Assembly: GCA_043101635.1 (NCBI GenBank)
Contig: JBICIE010000097.1
Coordinates: 1-29,723 of the forward strand
DNA: 29,723 nt
Source: CAYMJK01 sp043101635
GTDB taxonomy: Bacteria > Planctomycetota > Phycisphaerae > Phycisphaerales > UBA1924
Direction: 5' to 3'
A program made the position numbers and the translations under genes. The notes below the pieces were generated by a model that saw only the letters and a list, made by a program, of their open reading frames with translations, had not been told where the DNA came from and searched no databases. Below are positions 15,301-22,518 of the stretch, piece after piece; position 1 is the first letter of the stretch, and every line of letters begins with the position of its first letter.

Positions 15301-16350
15301 ATGCCCAAGAAGGAAGTAGTCAAGAAGGCGTCGGCCAGGAACGAGGTCGGGTCAAAGCAGTCGAAGGGCGGAAAGGCCCGTGCGGCCAAGTTGACCCCAG
15401 AGGAACGGTCTGCATCCGCCAAGCGGGCGGCGGACTCCCGCTGGAAGAAGGACCTTCCCCGGGCTGCCTACTCCGGCCCGTTGAGGGTTGGCGACATCGA
15501 ATTCGACTGCGCTGTCGTGAAGGATGGGGATCGGGTGCTCCGGCTGGTTTCGGAGACGCGGTTTATGGAAGCGATGGGCATGTACCGTAGTGGCGCATTG
15601 TCCACAAGGCGCGGTGCACACGAGCCGCTGTTCTTAGCCTATAAGAACCTTAGACCGTTTGTAGAAAAGCACTTGGCGTCTGTGCACTTTGAGCCGTTTC
15701 GGTACATCACCGAGGGGGGTAGCGTCGCGCATGGGATTCCCGATGAAATCATCCCAAAGGTCTGCGAAGTTTGGATCGACGCCGATCGCGAGGGGGTACT
15801 TGGGCCGCGCCAGGAGTTGATCGCGGAGCGGGCCGACATCCTGCTCCGGGGGTTCGCCCATGTCGGCCTAAGGGCGCTCATTGATGAAGCGACCGGATTC
15901 CAGTACGAACGCCCGCGCCGCGACCTCCAAGAGTACCTCGGCAAGCTTCTGGCCGAGGGCCTTGTACGATGGGTTCGATCGTTCCCTCACGACTATTTCA
16001 AGCACCTCTGCCGGCTGCGCGGTGTTGAGCTTCGGCCAGACATGCGGCTGCCGCAGTACTTTGGGCACTTGACAAATGATCTGGTCTATCGCAGGATTGC
16101 CCCGGGACTTCTGCGTGCCCTAAAAGAGCGGCGCATTGAGCGAGGCAGGGCCAGCGATAAGCTCCACTGGTGGACCAGTGAAGAATTGGGCCACCCCACG
16201 CTGTTGCTACATCTGGGCACTGTCGTGGGCCTGATGAAGATTCACGACGATTACGAGGCGTTCAAGGCTCAACTTGACGAGATTGCTCCGGTCTACCCAG
16301 AGACGCCGGGCTTGTTCGACGATCCCGGGGATTGGGAACTGGCGCAGTAG
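15301..16350 (+). CDS. P63C-domain protein of mobile-element type
   Basis: A 349-aa protein. Its lysine-rich N-terminus with GGKARAAKLTPEERSASAKRAA (about residues 23-44) resembles DNA-binding-like tails found on many small bacterial proteins. The P63C domain follows at about residues 190-300, recognised by LIDEATGFQYERPRRDLQEYL and WVRSFPHDYFKHLCRLRG. P63C proteins are common in phages and genomic islands; their biochemical role is not established. ATG 15301 is fixed by the promoter just upstream, with no ribosome site. Codon use is more A/T-rich than in the neighbouring genes. It ends 134 bp before the ffh stop, with a weak T-run on the minus strand at 16423-16419 that may serve ffh. Confidence 0.82.
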   Translation: MPKKEVVKKASARNEVGSKQSKGGKARAAKLTPEERSASAKRAADSRWKKDLPRAAYSGPLRVGDIEFDCAVVKDGDRVLRLVSETRFMEAMGMYRSGALSTRRGAHEPLFLAYKNLRPFVEKHLASVHFEPFRYITEGGSVAHGIPDEIIPKVCEVWIDADREGVLGPRQELIAERADILLRGFAHVGLRALIDEATGFQYERPRRDLQEYLGKLLAEGLVRWVRSFPHDYFKHLCRLRGVELRPDMRLPQYFGHLTNDLVYRRIAPGLLRALKERRIERGRASDKLHWWTSEELGHPTLLLHLGTVVGLMKIHDDYEAFKAQLDEIAPVYPETPGLFDDPGDWELAQ

Positions 16351-16484
16351 CGTCCCGCGTCCACCCCAGCCTCAAACGTTCCGCGCAGCAACGGCCATCT
16401 CGCTCGAATCTCAATCCCAAAAAGCCCGGCTTGCGCGATTGGACTCCCGCTTCCAGAATCTGAGGTTTGAGCTTTCAACCTCTC

Positions 16485-18002
16485 CTACCGGCGCTTCTTC
16501 CGGCTCTTGTAGCGCGAGGATGAGGACTTGGTGCCCTTGCGCGACTTGAAACCCGGGAGGCCCTCCGCGCCGGGGAGCATCTCGCCCATGCCGCCGCGCC
16601 CCATCTCCTTGACGGCCTTGACCTTGCTGGCGGCGCTCATGCCGGCCATCTGCTTGGTCATGCGGTTGACGACGCCGAACTGCTTGACGAGTTGGCCCAC
16701 GGCGGTGGTGTCGCTGCCGCTGCCGGTGGCGATGCGCTTGCGCCGGGAGTTGTTGATGATGTCGGGCTTGCGCCGCTCTTCGCTGGTCATGGAGTTGATG
16801 ACGGCCTCGACGCGGTCGAGTTGGTTGTCATCGACATGAACATCCTTGAGGGCTGCGCCGACGCCGGGCAGCAGGCCGAGCAGTTGCTTCATTGGCCCCA
16901 TGCGCCGCAGGGTGCGCAGCTGCTTGAGGAAGTCGTCCATGGTCATCTCGCCGCGGAGCATCTTCTCCTGAAGCTGCTCGGCCTCCTCTTCAGAGACCTG
17001 CTCCTGCGCCTTCTCGACGAGGCTGACGACATCCCCCATGCCGAGGATGCGCCCGGCGGCCCGCTCGGGGTGGAAGCCCTCCAGCGCATCCAGCTTCTCG
17101 CCCGTGCCGACGAACTTGACGGGCGCCCCGGTGACCTTGCGCACGCTGAGGGCGGCGCCGCCGCGGGTGTCGGAGTCGAACTTGCTGAGGATGACGCCAT
17201 CGACTTCGAGCCGCTCGTGGAAGGCCTTGGCGCTGTTGACGGCGTCCTGGCCGGTCATGGCGTCGACCACCAGGAAGATCTGGTGCGGCTGCAGCGAGCG
17301 GTTGACCTGCTGCAGTTCGGTCATCAGCTCGTCGTTGACGTGCAGGCGCCCGGCGGTGTCGAGGATGAGGGTGTCGACGCCGAGCTTGCGGGCTTCCTTC
17401 AGGGCGTTCTGGCAGACCTTGACCGCCACGCCGGTGGCCTTGCCGTATTCGGCCACCTTGTCGGCCTCGGCGTAGAAGTGCACCTCGGCGCCGCCGGGGG
17501 CCTGGGCCCGCACCTGCTCGGCGACGGTCTGGAGCTGCTCGACCGCGGCGGGGCGCTGCAGGTCGGCTGCGCACAGCATGACGCTGCGCCCGCGCTTCTT
17601 GAGCCAGCCGGCCAGCTTGCCGCAGGTGGTGGTCTTTCCCGAGCCCTGCAGCCCGCACATCATCACGATGGTGGGGGCGGGGCTGACGCGGAGGATCTCC
17701 GGCGCCGGGGCGGCCTGCCCCGGCTCGGCGTCCGGGTCGCCGCCGAGCAGTTCCACCAGGCGCCGGTGGACGATGCCGATCATCTCCTGGCCCGGCTTGA
17801 GGCTCTTGGTGACCTCCTGGCCGACGGCGTCTTTGAGCACGCCCTCGCAGAACTCGTCGACGACGTCGAGGTTCGCGTCCGCGTCCAGCAGGGCGCTGCG
17901 GACATCGGCCATGGCCTCGCGGACGTTGGCCTCGGTGATGGCGCCGCGCCCGGAGAGCTTGCGCAGGGCGCCGGAGAAACCTTCGGAGAGTCGTTCGAAC
18001 AT
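16485..18002 (-). CDS. ffh: Signal recognition particle protein Ffh
   Basis: The GTPase of the signal recognition particle, which binds signal peptides and 4.5S RNA. From ATG 18002 it has 505 aa: helical N domain (1-90), G domain with GLQGSGKTTT (117-126), ADLQRPAAVEQL, DTAGRLHVN (215-223) and LSKFDSDTRGG, and a methionine-rich M domain (about 310-450) with MGPMKQLLGLLPG and SMTSEERRKPDIINNSRRKRIA. The tail is basic and Ser/Lys/Arg-rich, longer than in many species. The open frame upstream of 18002 lacks family similarity. The 4.5S RNA gene is not seen in the window. An exported thioredoxin-like gene starts divergently 81 bp away. Confidence 0.96.
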   Translation of the reverse strand: MFERLSEGFSGALRKLSGRGAITEANVREAMADVRSALLDADANLDVVDEFCEGVLKDAVGQEVTKSLKPGQEMIGIVHRRLVELLGGDPDAEPGQAAPAPEILRVSPAPTIVMMCGLQGSGKTTTCGKLAGWLKKRGRSVMLCAADLQRPAAVEQLQTVAEQVRAQAPGGAEVHFYAEADKVAEYGKATGVAVKVCQNALKEARKLGVDTLILDTAGRLHVNDELMTELQQVNRSLQPHQIFLVVDAMTGQDAVNSAKAFHERLEVDGVILSKFDSDTRGGAALSVRKVTGAPVKFVGTGEKLDALEGFHPERAAGRILGMGDVVSLVEKAQEQVSEEEAEQLQEKMLRGEMTMDDFLKQLRTLRRMGPMKQLLGLLPGVGAALKDVHVDDNQLDRVEAVINSMTSEERRKPDIINNSRRKRIATGSGSDTTAVGQLVKQFGVVNRMTKQMAGMSAASKVKAVKEMGRGGMGEMLPGAEGLPGFKSRKGTKSSSSRYKSRKKRR

Positions 18003-18083
18003 GGGGGGATGATTGGGGGCCCCGCCTCGCAGGGGAAGTCGATCGGCGTCGCATCCTGCGGGCTGCCGCCCGGTATCACCGAC

Positions 18084-19097
18084 GTGCGTCATGTCATCAT
18101 CGCTGTTGCGGCATTCCTCGGTCTATTGCAGGGAGCGTTCGGCCAGGGCGAGCCGCAGCCCGCCAGCCCGATCCCGCTGGGGCCCGGGGCCCGAACGCAT
18201 GAACTCATGGTGGGCGACCCGGCGCCGACCCTGGCCGAGGGGACATGGCTCCGCGGCGGCCCGATCGACCGCTGGCAGCCGGGGCATGTCTACGTCATCG
18301 ACTTCTGGCAGACCTGGTGCGCCGGTTGCATCGCCGAGTTCCCGCGGCTGACCGAACTGCAGCAGCGGCATCCGCAGCGCCTGACGGTGGTGGCGGTGGC
18401 CAAGGCGGACCGGATCGACTCGCTCGAGACCGTGCGCGAGTTCGTCGAGTCGAGCGAGCACATGGGCTTCGCCGCGCTGTTCGATGACGGCGGAGAGACC
18501 TTCCGCCGCTTCATGAGCGCCTCGGGCCACTGGGGGCTGCCGACGACGTTCGTGATCGGGCCGGAAGGGCGCATCGCGGCGGTGGCGCAGATGTCCGGGA
18601 TGTCGCTGGAGCAGATCGTCGGTGGCCTGCTGGACGGGTCGTACGACGTCGGGAGCGCGGCCGATTCGTATCGGCGCCGGCGCGTGGCGGGCGCCAACTA
18701 CGCTACCTTCAGCAACCTGCTCAACGAACACCGCTACGAGGAGGCGGCGGCGTTCCTTGGACTTGCGCTGCGCGGCCCGCTGAATGACTCTTCCGGCCTG
18801 ATGGCGTCGGTCGCGTTCGACATCATCGATGACCGGGTCGAGCGGCGCCAGCGCGATCTTGAGCTGGCGCTGCGCTGTGTGCGGTGGGCCGTCGAGATCG
18901 ATCCGCAGGATGAGTGGGCCCTCTGGACGCTGGCCCGCACGCACGCGACGCGCGGCGAGTGGGAGCAGGCAATCGAGCTTCAGGAGAAGGTCATCGCGAT
19001 GGCGAACGACGTCGTCCGCCCTGGATACCAGAGGCAACTGGAGGAATACCGCGACGCGGCGCGTGCAGCGTCGCCTGAGTCAGCCGGGCTCCCCTGA
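18084..19097 (+). CDS. Exported TlpA/redoxin-like protein with helical C-terminal repeats
   Basis: The GTG at 18084 gives a clear signal peptide, MRHVIIAVAAFLGLLQGAFG. The mature part begins with a thioredoxin fold: FWQTWCAGC (Cys79, Cys82) is the redox pair, and GLPTTFVIGPEGRI carries the cis-Pro and strand. This resembles the TlpA/AhpC-TSA group that reduces or isomerises disulfides outside the cytoplasm. Residues from about 200 to 338 are helical with a TPR-like run (WALWTLARTHATRGEWEQAIELQEKVIAM), an uncommon addition that may bind partners. ATG alternatives downstream would remove the signal. The long frame extending upstream is the shadow of ffh. The gene overlaps the converging SYLF gene by 18 bp. 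Confidence 0.75.
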   Translation: MRHVIIAVAAFLGLLQGAFGQGEPQPASPIPLGPGARTHELMVGDPAPTLAEGTWLRGGPIDRWQPGHVYVIDFWQTWCAGCIAEFPRLTELQQRHPQRLTVVAVAKADRIDSLETVREFVESSEHMGFAALFDDGGETFRRFMSASGHWGLPTTFVIGPEGRIAAVAQMSGMSLEQIVGGLLDGSYDVGSAADSYRRRRVAGANYATFSNLLNEHRYEEAAAFLGLALRGPLNDSSGLMASVAFDIIDDRVERRQRDLELALRCVRWAVEIDPQDEWALWTLARTHATRGEWEQAIELQEKVIAMANDVVRPGYQRQLEEYRDAARAASPESAGLP

Positions 19098-19688
19098 CGA
19101 TTCCGGCTCCGGCGAGCCGGACGGCGCCTGAACCGCCTGCTCGATCGGCCGGTAGCTGTACTTCTGCAGGCCGATGGTGGCTTCCAGCATCAGGCCGCCG
19201 TGGTCGAAGGTCTGGAGGTTCTGGCCGTCATAGAAGTCAGCGTCGGCGGACGCGTCGGCCGTACCGATGACCGCGTTGGCCTGGACGGCGCCGGCCCACC
19301 GCCCCTTGGTGAACTTCTCGACATCAGATTCGCTCTGGAGGAAGACGACCTGCCGGTACGCCTGGGCGCCGGCGGCGAAACCGATGTTGGCGGCGTTGAA
19401 GGCCGCGTGCCCGATGACTTCGCCGTCTTTGTAGACCAGCCCCGGGCCGAAGCCGAAGGTGAGCCCCCACAGGCCCGCCTTGCCGATCGTCGGGAAGACG
19501 GCGTACCCGGCGACGGTGTCGAAGCGGGCCTGCGTCAGCGCGCCCTGGGCCCGCATGGCGCGCACGGTGCCGTCACTTGCGGCCTTGAGGCGGGCATACT
19601 CCGATTCGGTGAGCCTGCCCGCCACACACCCGCTCAGCAATGCGCCGATCAGCGATACGTTCACGGCCGCAGCGATCCTGTTCGTCAT
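19080..19688 (-). CDS. SYLF (Ysc84-type) lipid-binding domain lipoprotein
   Basis: ATG 19688 has GGAG about 8 nt upstream. MTNRIAAAVNVSLIGALLSGC is a lipoprotein signal with lipid on Cys21. The remaining 180 residues match the SYLF/Ysc84 domain: AGYAVFPTIGKAGLWGLTFGFGPGLVY, FNAANIGFAAGAQAYRQVVFLQSES, an Asp-rich ADASADADFYDG turn, and GGLMLEATIGLQKYSYRP. These domains bind phospholipids; the bacterial role is poorly known. Placement in the outer membrane or periplasm is inferred from the signal. Its 3' end overlaps the thioredoxin-like gene (convergent), so transcripts from both sides may interfere. Confidence 0.85.
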   Translation of the reverse strand: MTNRIAAAVNVSLIGALLSGCVAGRLTESEYARLKAASDGTVRAMRAQGALTQARFDTVAGYAVFPTIGKAGLWGLTFGFGPGLVYKDGEVIGHAAFNAANIGFAAGAQAYRQVVFLQSESDVEKFTKGRWAGAVQANAVIGTADASADADFYDGQNLQTFDHGGLMLEATIGLQKYSYRPIEQAVQAPSGSPEPESSGEPG

Positions 19689-19735
19689 GTTCGATCTCCA
19701 GTCCGGTCGGCGCCGCGCATTGTAGTCGCCCACAC

Positions 19736-19766
19736 AAAAAGAGCCCGCAGCGAGCTGCGGGCTCTT
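19736..19766 (-). terminator. Strong terminator after the second dockerin gene
   Basis: AAGAGCCCGCAG (19739-19750) pairs with CTGCGGGCTCTT (19755-19766), a perfect 12-bp stem with loop CGAG. On the minus strand it is followed by TTTTT (19740-19736). It ends the transcript of the gene at 19820-21073, before the SYLF gene. Confidence 0.85.
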
Positions 19767-19819
19767 GTAGCGTCCTGGCTGCGCCTCTGCGGTCACAGCC
19801 GGGGACGAGAGGGGGATCG

Positions 19820-21073
19820 TTACAGGCAGCCGGCGGCGAACTCGTTCTGGAAGCAGAGGAAGTCGAACAGGTCCAGCACGCCGTTGCCGTCGCAGTCCGC
19901 GGCGGGGTCGCCGAGACCGAACTGGTTCTGGAAGCAGAGGAAGTCGAACAGGTCAAGCTCGCCCGAGCCATCGCAGTCGGGATAGCAGCCGCTGTCGCCG
20001 AGGTGGACCACGAAGCTGAGGGTTTCAAAGCCGACGAGCGGCAGGCCGGAGCCGATGATGGCCGAGCCGTCGGCCGAGACGTTGGTGAACGTCTGGATGA
20101 TGACGCCATCGGGCGTGACGCCCTGGGCGGCGAGGAAGTCCTCGGCGCTCTGCAGGCCGCCGGAGGCCGTCCACACCATGCCGGTGCGGCTGGCGAAGGG
20201 GCCGAAGTCGAAGGAGTTGGAGCCGACGATCAGCGACCCGTCGGCGCTGACGGCGATTGCGGCCGATCGGCCAGCCGGCGACGTGCCGGGCAGCACGCCG
20301 AGCTGCTCGCCGGTCCACTCGGCGCCATCAAAGCGCCACACTGTGGCAACCTGCCTGCCGGCGACCGCGTCGTAGCTCTGGCCCACGGCGACGAGCCCGC
20401 TTGCGCTGACGCCGAACACCTCGCCGGGCTCCTCGGGCGTGAGGACGGTGAGCACACCATCGACCCACACCGCGGCGCGCCGGACGCCCATCGTCGGATG
20501 CGAATCAAAGCCGCCAATCACGCGCCCGTCGTGGCTCACGGTGCTTGCACGGCTGCTGCCGCCGGAGCTGCCGAGGTCAGTGACACCCGCGCTGGTGCCG
20601 GCGCTGGCGTGGGCCGTGCCGCCGGGGGCGCCCGGGCGCCAGTACAGGCCGACGGTTGTCGTGCCGTCGCCCGAGATGTCCCAGGCCGAACCCAGCGACT
20701 GGTCCAGCAGCCCGGCGTCCGGCGGGAACGGGTCCAGGACATCCCAGCCCGAGCCCTCGCTCCACACGCCCTGAGTCGCGTAGGTCATGGTGTCGTCGAG
20801 GATGGTCGCCGAGATCCGAGTTCCGTCCGCGGAGACGCCCGGCGTGCCGGCGCCGACGCCGAGCACGGGAACCGTCGCGCGCCCAAGTGTGACGATGCCG
20901 GTCGCCTCCGTCCAGCGGAAGGTCTCGTAGGCGCCGTTGGTGTTGCCGACGACGACTGTGCCGTCGGCGTTGACGTCGGTGGCGCCGCCGGGGCCGATCA
21001 CGGTGAACGACTGGGCCAGCGCGGCGGGCGTCGCCGCGGCGGCAAGGACGAGAGCGAGAGTCCTGGAAGGCAT
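19820..21073 (-). CDS. Exported seven-repeat HAF-type propeller protein with paired GC-type dockerin
   Basis: ATG 21073 has AGGAG about 8-9 nt upstream and starts a signal peptide, MPSRTLALVLAAAATPAALA. Residues 20 to about 360 divide into seven repeats of about 40-50 aa, each with a Ser/Asn-Ala-Asp-Gly turn (VNADG, VSADG, ISGDG, VSHDG, VSASG, VSADG, VSADG) then a strand with VG and a Trp-containing strand (FRWTEATG, GVWSEGSG, AAVWVDG, ATVWRFDG, GMVWTASG). This is the extracellular HAF-repeat style and may form a seven-bladed propeller. Two dockerin segments (CYPDCDGSGELDLFDFLCFQ and a copy 27 residues later) finish the protein. 417 aa; ligand and attachment partner unknown. Confidence 0.86.
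   Translation of the reverse strand: MPSRTLALVLAAAATPAALAQSFTVIGPGGATDVNADGTVVVGNTNGAYETFRWTEATGIVTLGRATVPVLGVGAGTPGVSADGTRISATILDDTMTYATQGVWSEGSGWDVLDPFPPDAGLLDQSLGSAWDISGDGTTTVGLYWRPGAPGGTAHASAGTSAGVTDLGSSGGSSRASTVSHDGRVIGGFDSHPTMGVRRAAVWVDGVLTVLTPEEPGEVFGVSASGLVAVGQSYDAVAGRQVATVWRFDGAEWTGEQLGVLPGTSPAGRSAAIAVSADGSLIVGSNSFDFGPFASRTGMVWTASGGLQSAEDFLAAQGVTPDGVIIQTFTNVSADGSAIIGSGLPLVGFETLSFVVHLGDSGCYPDCDGSGELDLFDFLCFQNQFGLGDPAADCDGNGVLDLFDFLCFQNEFAAGCL
19839..19951 (-). repeat. Dockerin-coding repeat pair B
   Basis: Two 32-bp elements at 19839-19870 and 19920-19951, 81 bp apart, nearly identical to pair A and pair C. Confidence 0.9.
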
Positions 21074-21303
21074 GGTCTTTCTCCTGGTCTTTGTGCGAGA
21101 TGGCCCCATTGGGCTCCCCGATCGGCGGGCCAGTTTGGTCCGCGCGAGTCTGGTTCGCGGGAAGGTACCGGCGAGTTCCCGTCCAATCAAGTTTCCAGAT
21201 GGAAAATCAGTAGGAACTCCTACTCAGGGCTCGCTCGCCCCCAGAAGGCGGTGTAGACTCCTGTGAGGCCGCAGCCGCGGCTCGTCAAGCTCTGGAAGGC
21301 CCG

Positions 21304-22500
21304 ATGAGTTCAACTCTCGAACAGGACTGTCGCGACACGCTCGGGGGCCTCAAGGCTGCGATGATCGACCTGTACGCAAGCGTCGGGGCGGATCCCAGCC
21401 GGCCGCAGGACACCTCGCGGCGCCTCCGCCTGAACAAGACCCTTACTTGGAACCTCGCCCGCCTCATGCAGGCGCCCAGCGGTATCGAGGCGATCCCGCA
21501 CCTGCCGGGGACGGCGTCGATCGAGAAGCTGCTGGAAGCGACGGAGCGCAAGGGCGCAAGCCGGCAGGTCATCGAGCGCGTGCGGGCCGCGGCCAGGCGC
21601 TGCGAAGAGATGATCGAGACGCACGCCGGCGACCGGGCGACGCTCGACCTGATCATCGACGGGCTTGCGGGGCGCAATGGCCGGGCGCTGGAGGTCAGCC
21701 GCAAGCACGCGTTCCTGGGCAACAGCGGCATCTACGGCGCGCAGGCCCGGACGCGCCTGATGAGCTGCCTGCTGGCGCCCAACGCCGCTGAGCCCGATCA
21801 GCTCGACATGGTGATGCTCAGCGGGTACGCGGGCCTGCGCCGGCTGCGCCCGCAGGTGCGCCTGCCGATCTTCCGCATCCGTCAGTGGAGCGGCGAGGGT
21901 CAGCAGGTCGGCAGCGCCGGGGGGTGGGAACCGCTGGAGCCGGGGAGCGCCGGCGGTCTGCTGGGCGACTTCACCAGCGCCGAAGCGCCGGAGATCGAAG
22001 CGGTCCGGGCCGATGGCGGCGTTGACTACATCCTCCAGCCCGGGCAGGTTGGCAATCGCGGCGCGATTGATGTGTATCAGGCCGAGGCGCTGCGGGCCGG
22101 GGCCAGCCGCTGGCGCATCGGGTCCGACACGACCGGCGAGTTCGGCCTGACGCTGATGGTCCCGGCCGAGACGCTGATCATCGACCTGGTCGCTCACGAG
22201 GATGTGGCGTACGCGCTGCACACGCGGACGATCGTTCGGGCCCACACCTTCACGCAGCAGGGGCTGGGCGAGGAATCGACGATCCTGCCGATCAATCAGC
22301 CGGCGGTGGAACTGCCCGGCTCACCGCCGGCGGTGGCGACGCCGCTGGTTCCGCGGTACGTCGAGATGGAGCAGCGCATGTTCGAGCGCATGGGCTGGGA
22401 CGCCGCGGACTTCCGCGCTGTGCGCCTGGACATGAAGTATCCGCCGCTGGGCGCGACGATCGTGCTGCAGTTCGATCTGCCGGAGTCGCCGCGACGCTGA
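21304..22500 (+). CDS. Hypothetical protein with helical N-terminal half
   Basis: 398 aa; ATG 21304 has GGAAGG 4 nt upstream. The first 150 residues look helical, including RLRLNKTLTWNLARLMQAP and EKLLEATERKG, a pattern that could fold as helix-turn-helix. From about 190 the protein changes to a beta-rich, cytoplasmic-looking domain with short conserved-looking pieces (VMLSGYAGLRRLRPQVRL, GEFGLTLMVPAETLIIDLVAHED). No signal peptide, membrane span or catalytic motif was found and I do not recognise the family. It is the only plus-strand gene among the exported-protein genes. The 230-bp gap before it holds a 6-bp hairpin (AGTAGG/CCTACT, 21209-21224) but no clear promoter. Confidence 0.75.
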   Translation: MSSTLEQDCRDTLGGLKAAMIDLYASVGADPSRPQDTSRRLRLNKTLTWNLARLMQAPSGIEAIPHLPGTASIEKLLEATERKGASRQVIERVRAAARRCEEMIETHAGDRATLDLIIDGLAGRNGRALEVSRKHAFLGNSGIYGAQARTRLMSCLLAPNAAEPDQLDMVMLSGYAGLRRLRPQVRLPIFRIRQWSGEGQQVGSAGGWEPLEPGSAGGLLGDFTSAEAPEIEAVRADGGVDYILQPGQVGNRGAIDVYQAEALRAGASRWRIGSDTTGEFGLTLMVPAETLIIDLVAHEDVAYALHTRTIVRAHTFTQQGLGEESTILPINQPAVELPGSPPAVATPLVPRYVEMEQRMFERMGWDAADFRAVRLDMKYPPLGATIVLQFDLPESPRR

Positions 22501-22518
22501 GTTCGCGTCGGAGCGCTG

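Noticed and set aside
16419..16440. Possible ffh terminator with a five-T run on the minus strand
   Set aside because: The associated stem (AAGC/GCTT) is only 4 bp with a 3-nt loop; too weak to list.
14250..16480. Search for direct repeats or a tRNA as attachment site around the A/T-richer island
   Set aside because: No tRNA and no matching flanking repeats could be seen by eye; the pair CTCAAAC (16372) and GTTTGAG (16464) is inverted and on one side only.
16692..18083. Upstream extension of the thioredoxin-like frame by 464 codons
   Set aside because: It lies exactly opposite ffh and has no family similarity; the signal peptide begins at GTG 18084.
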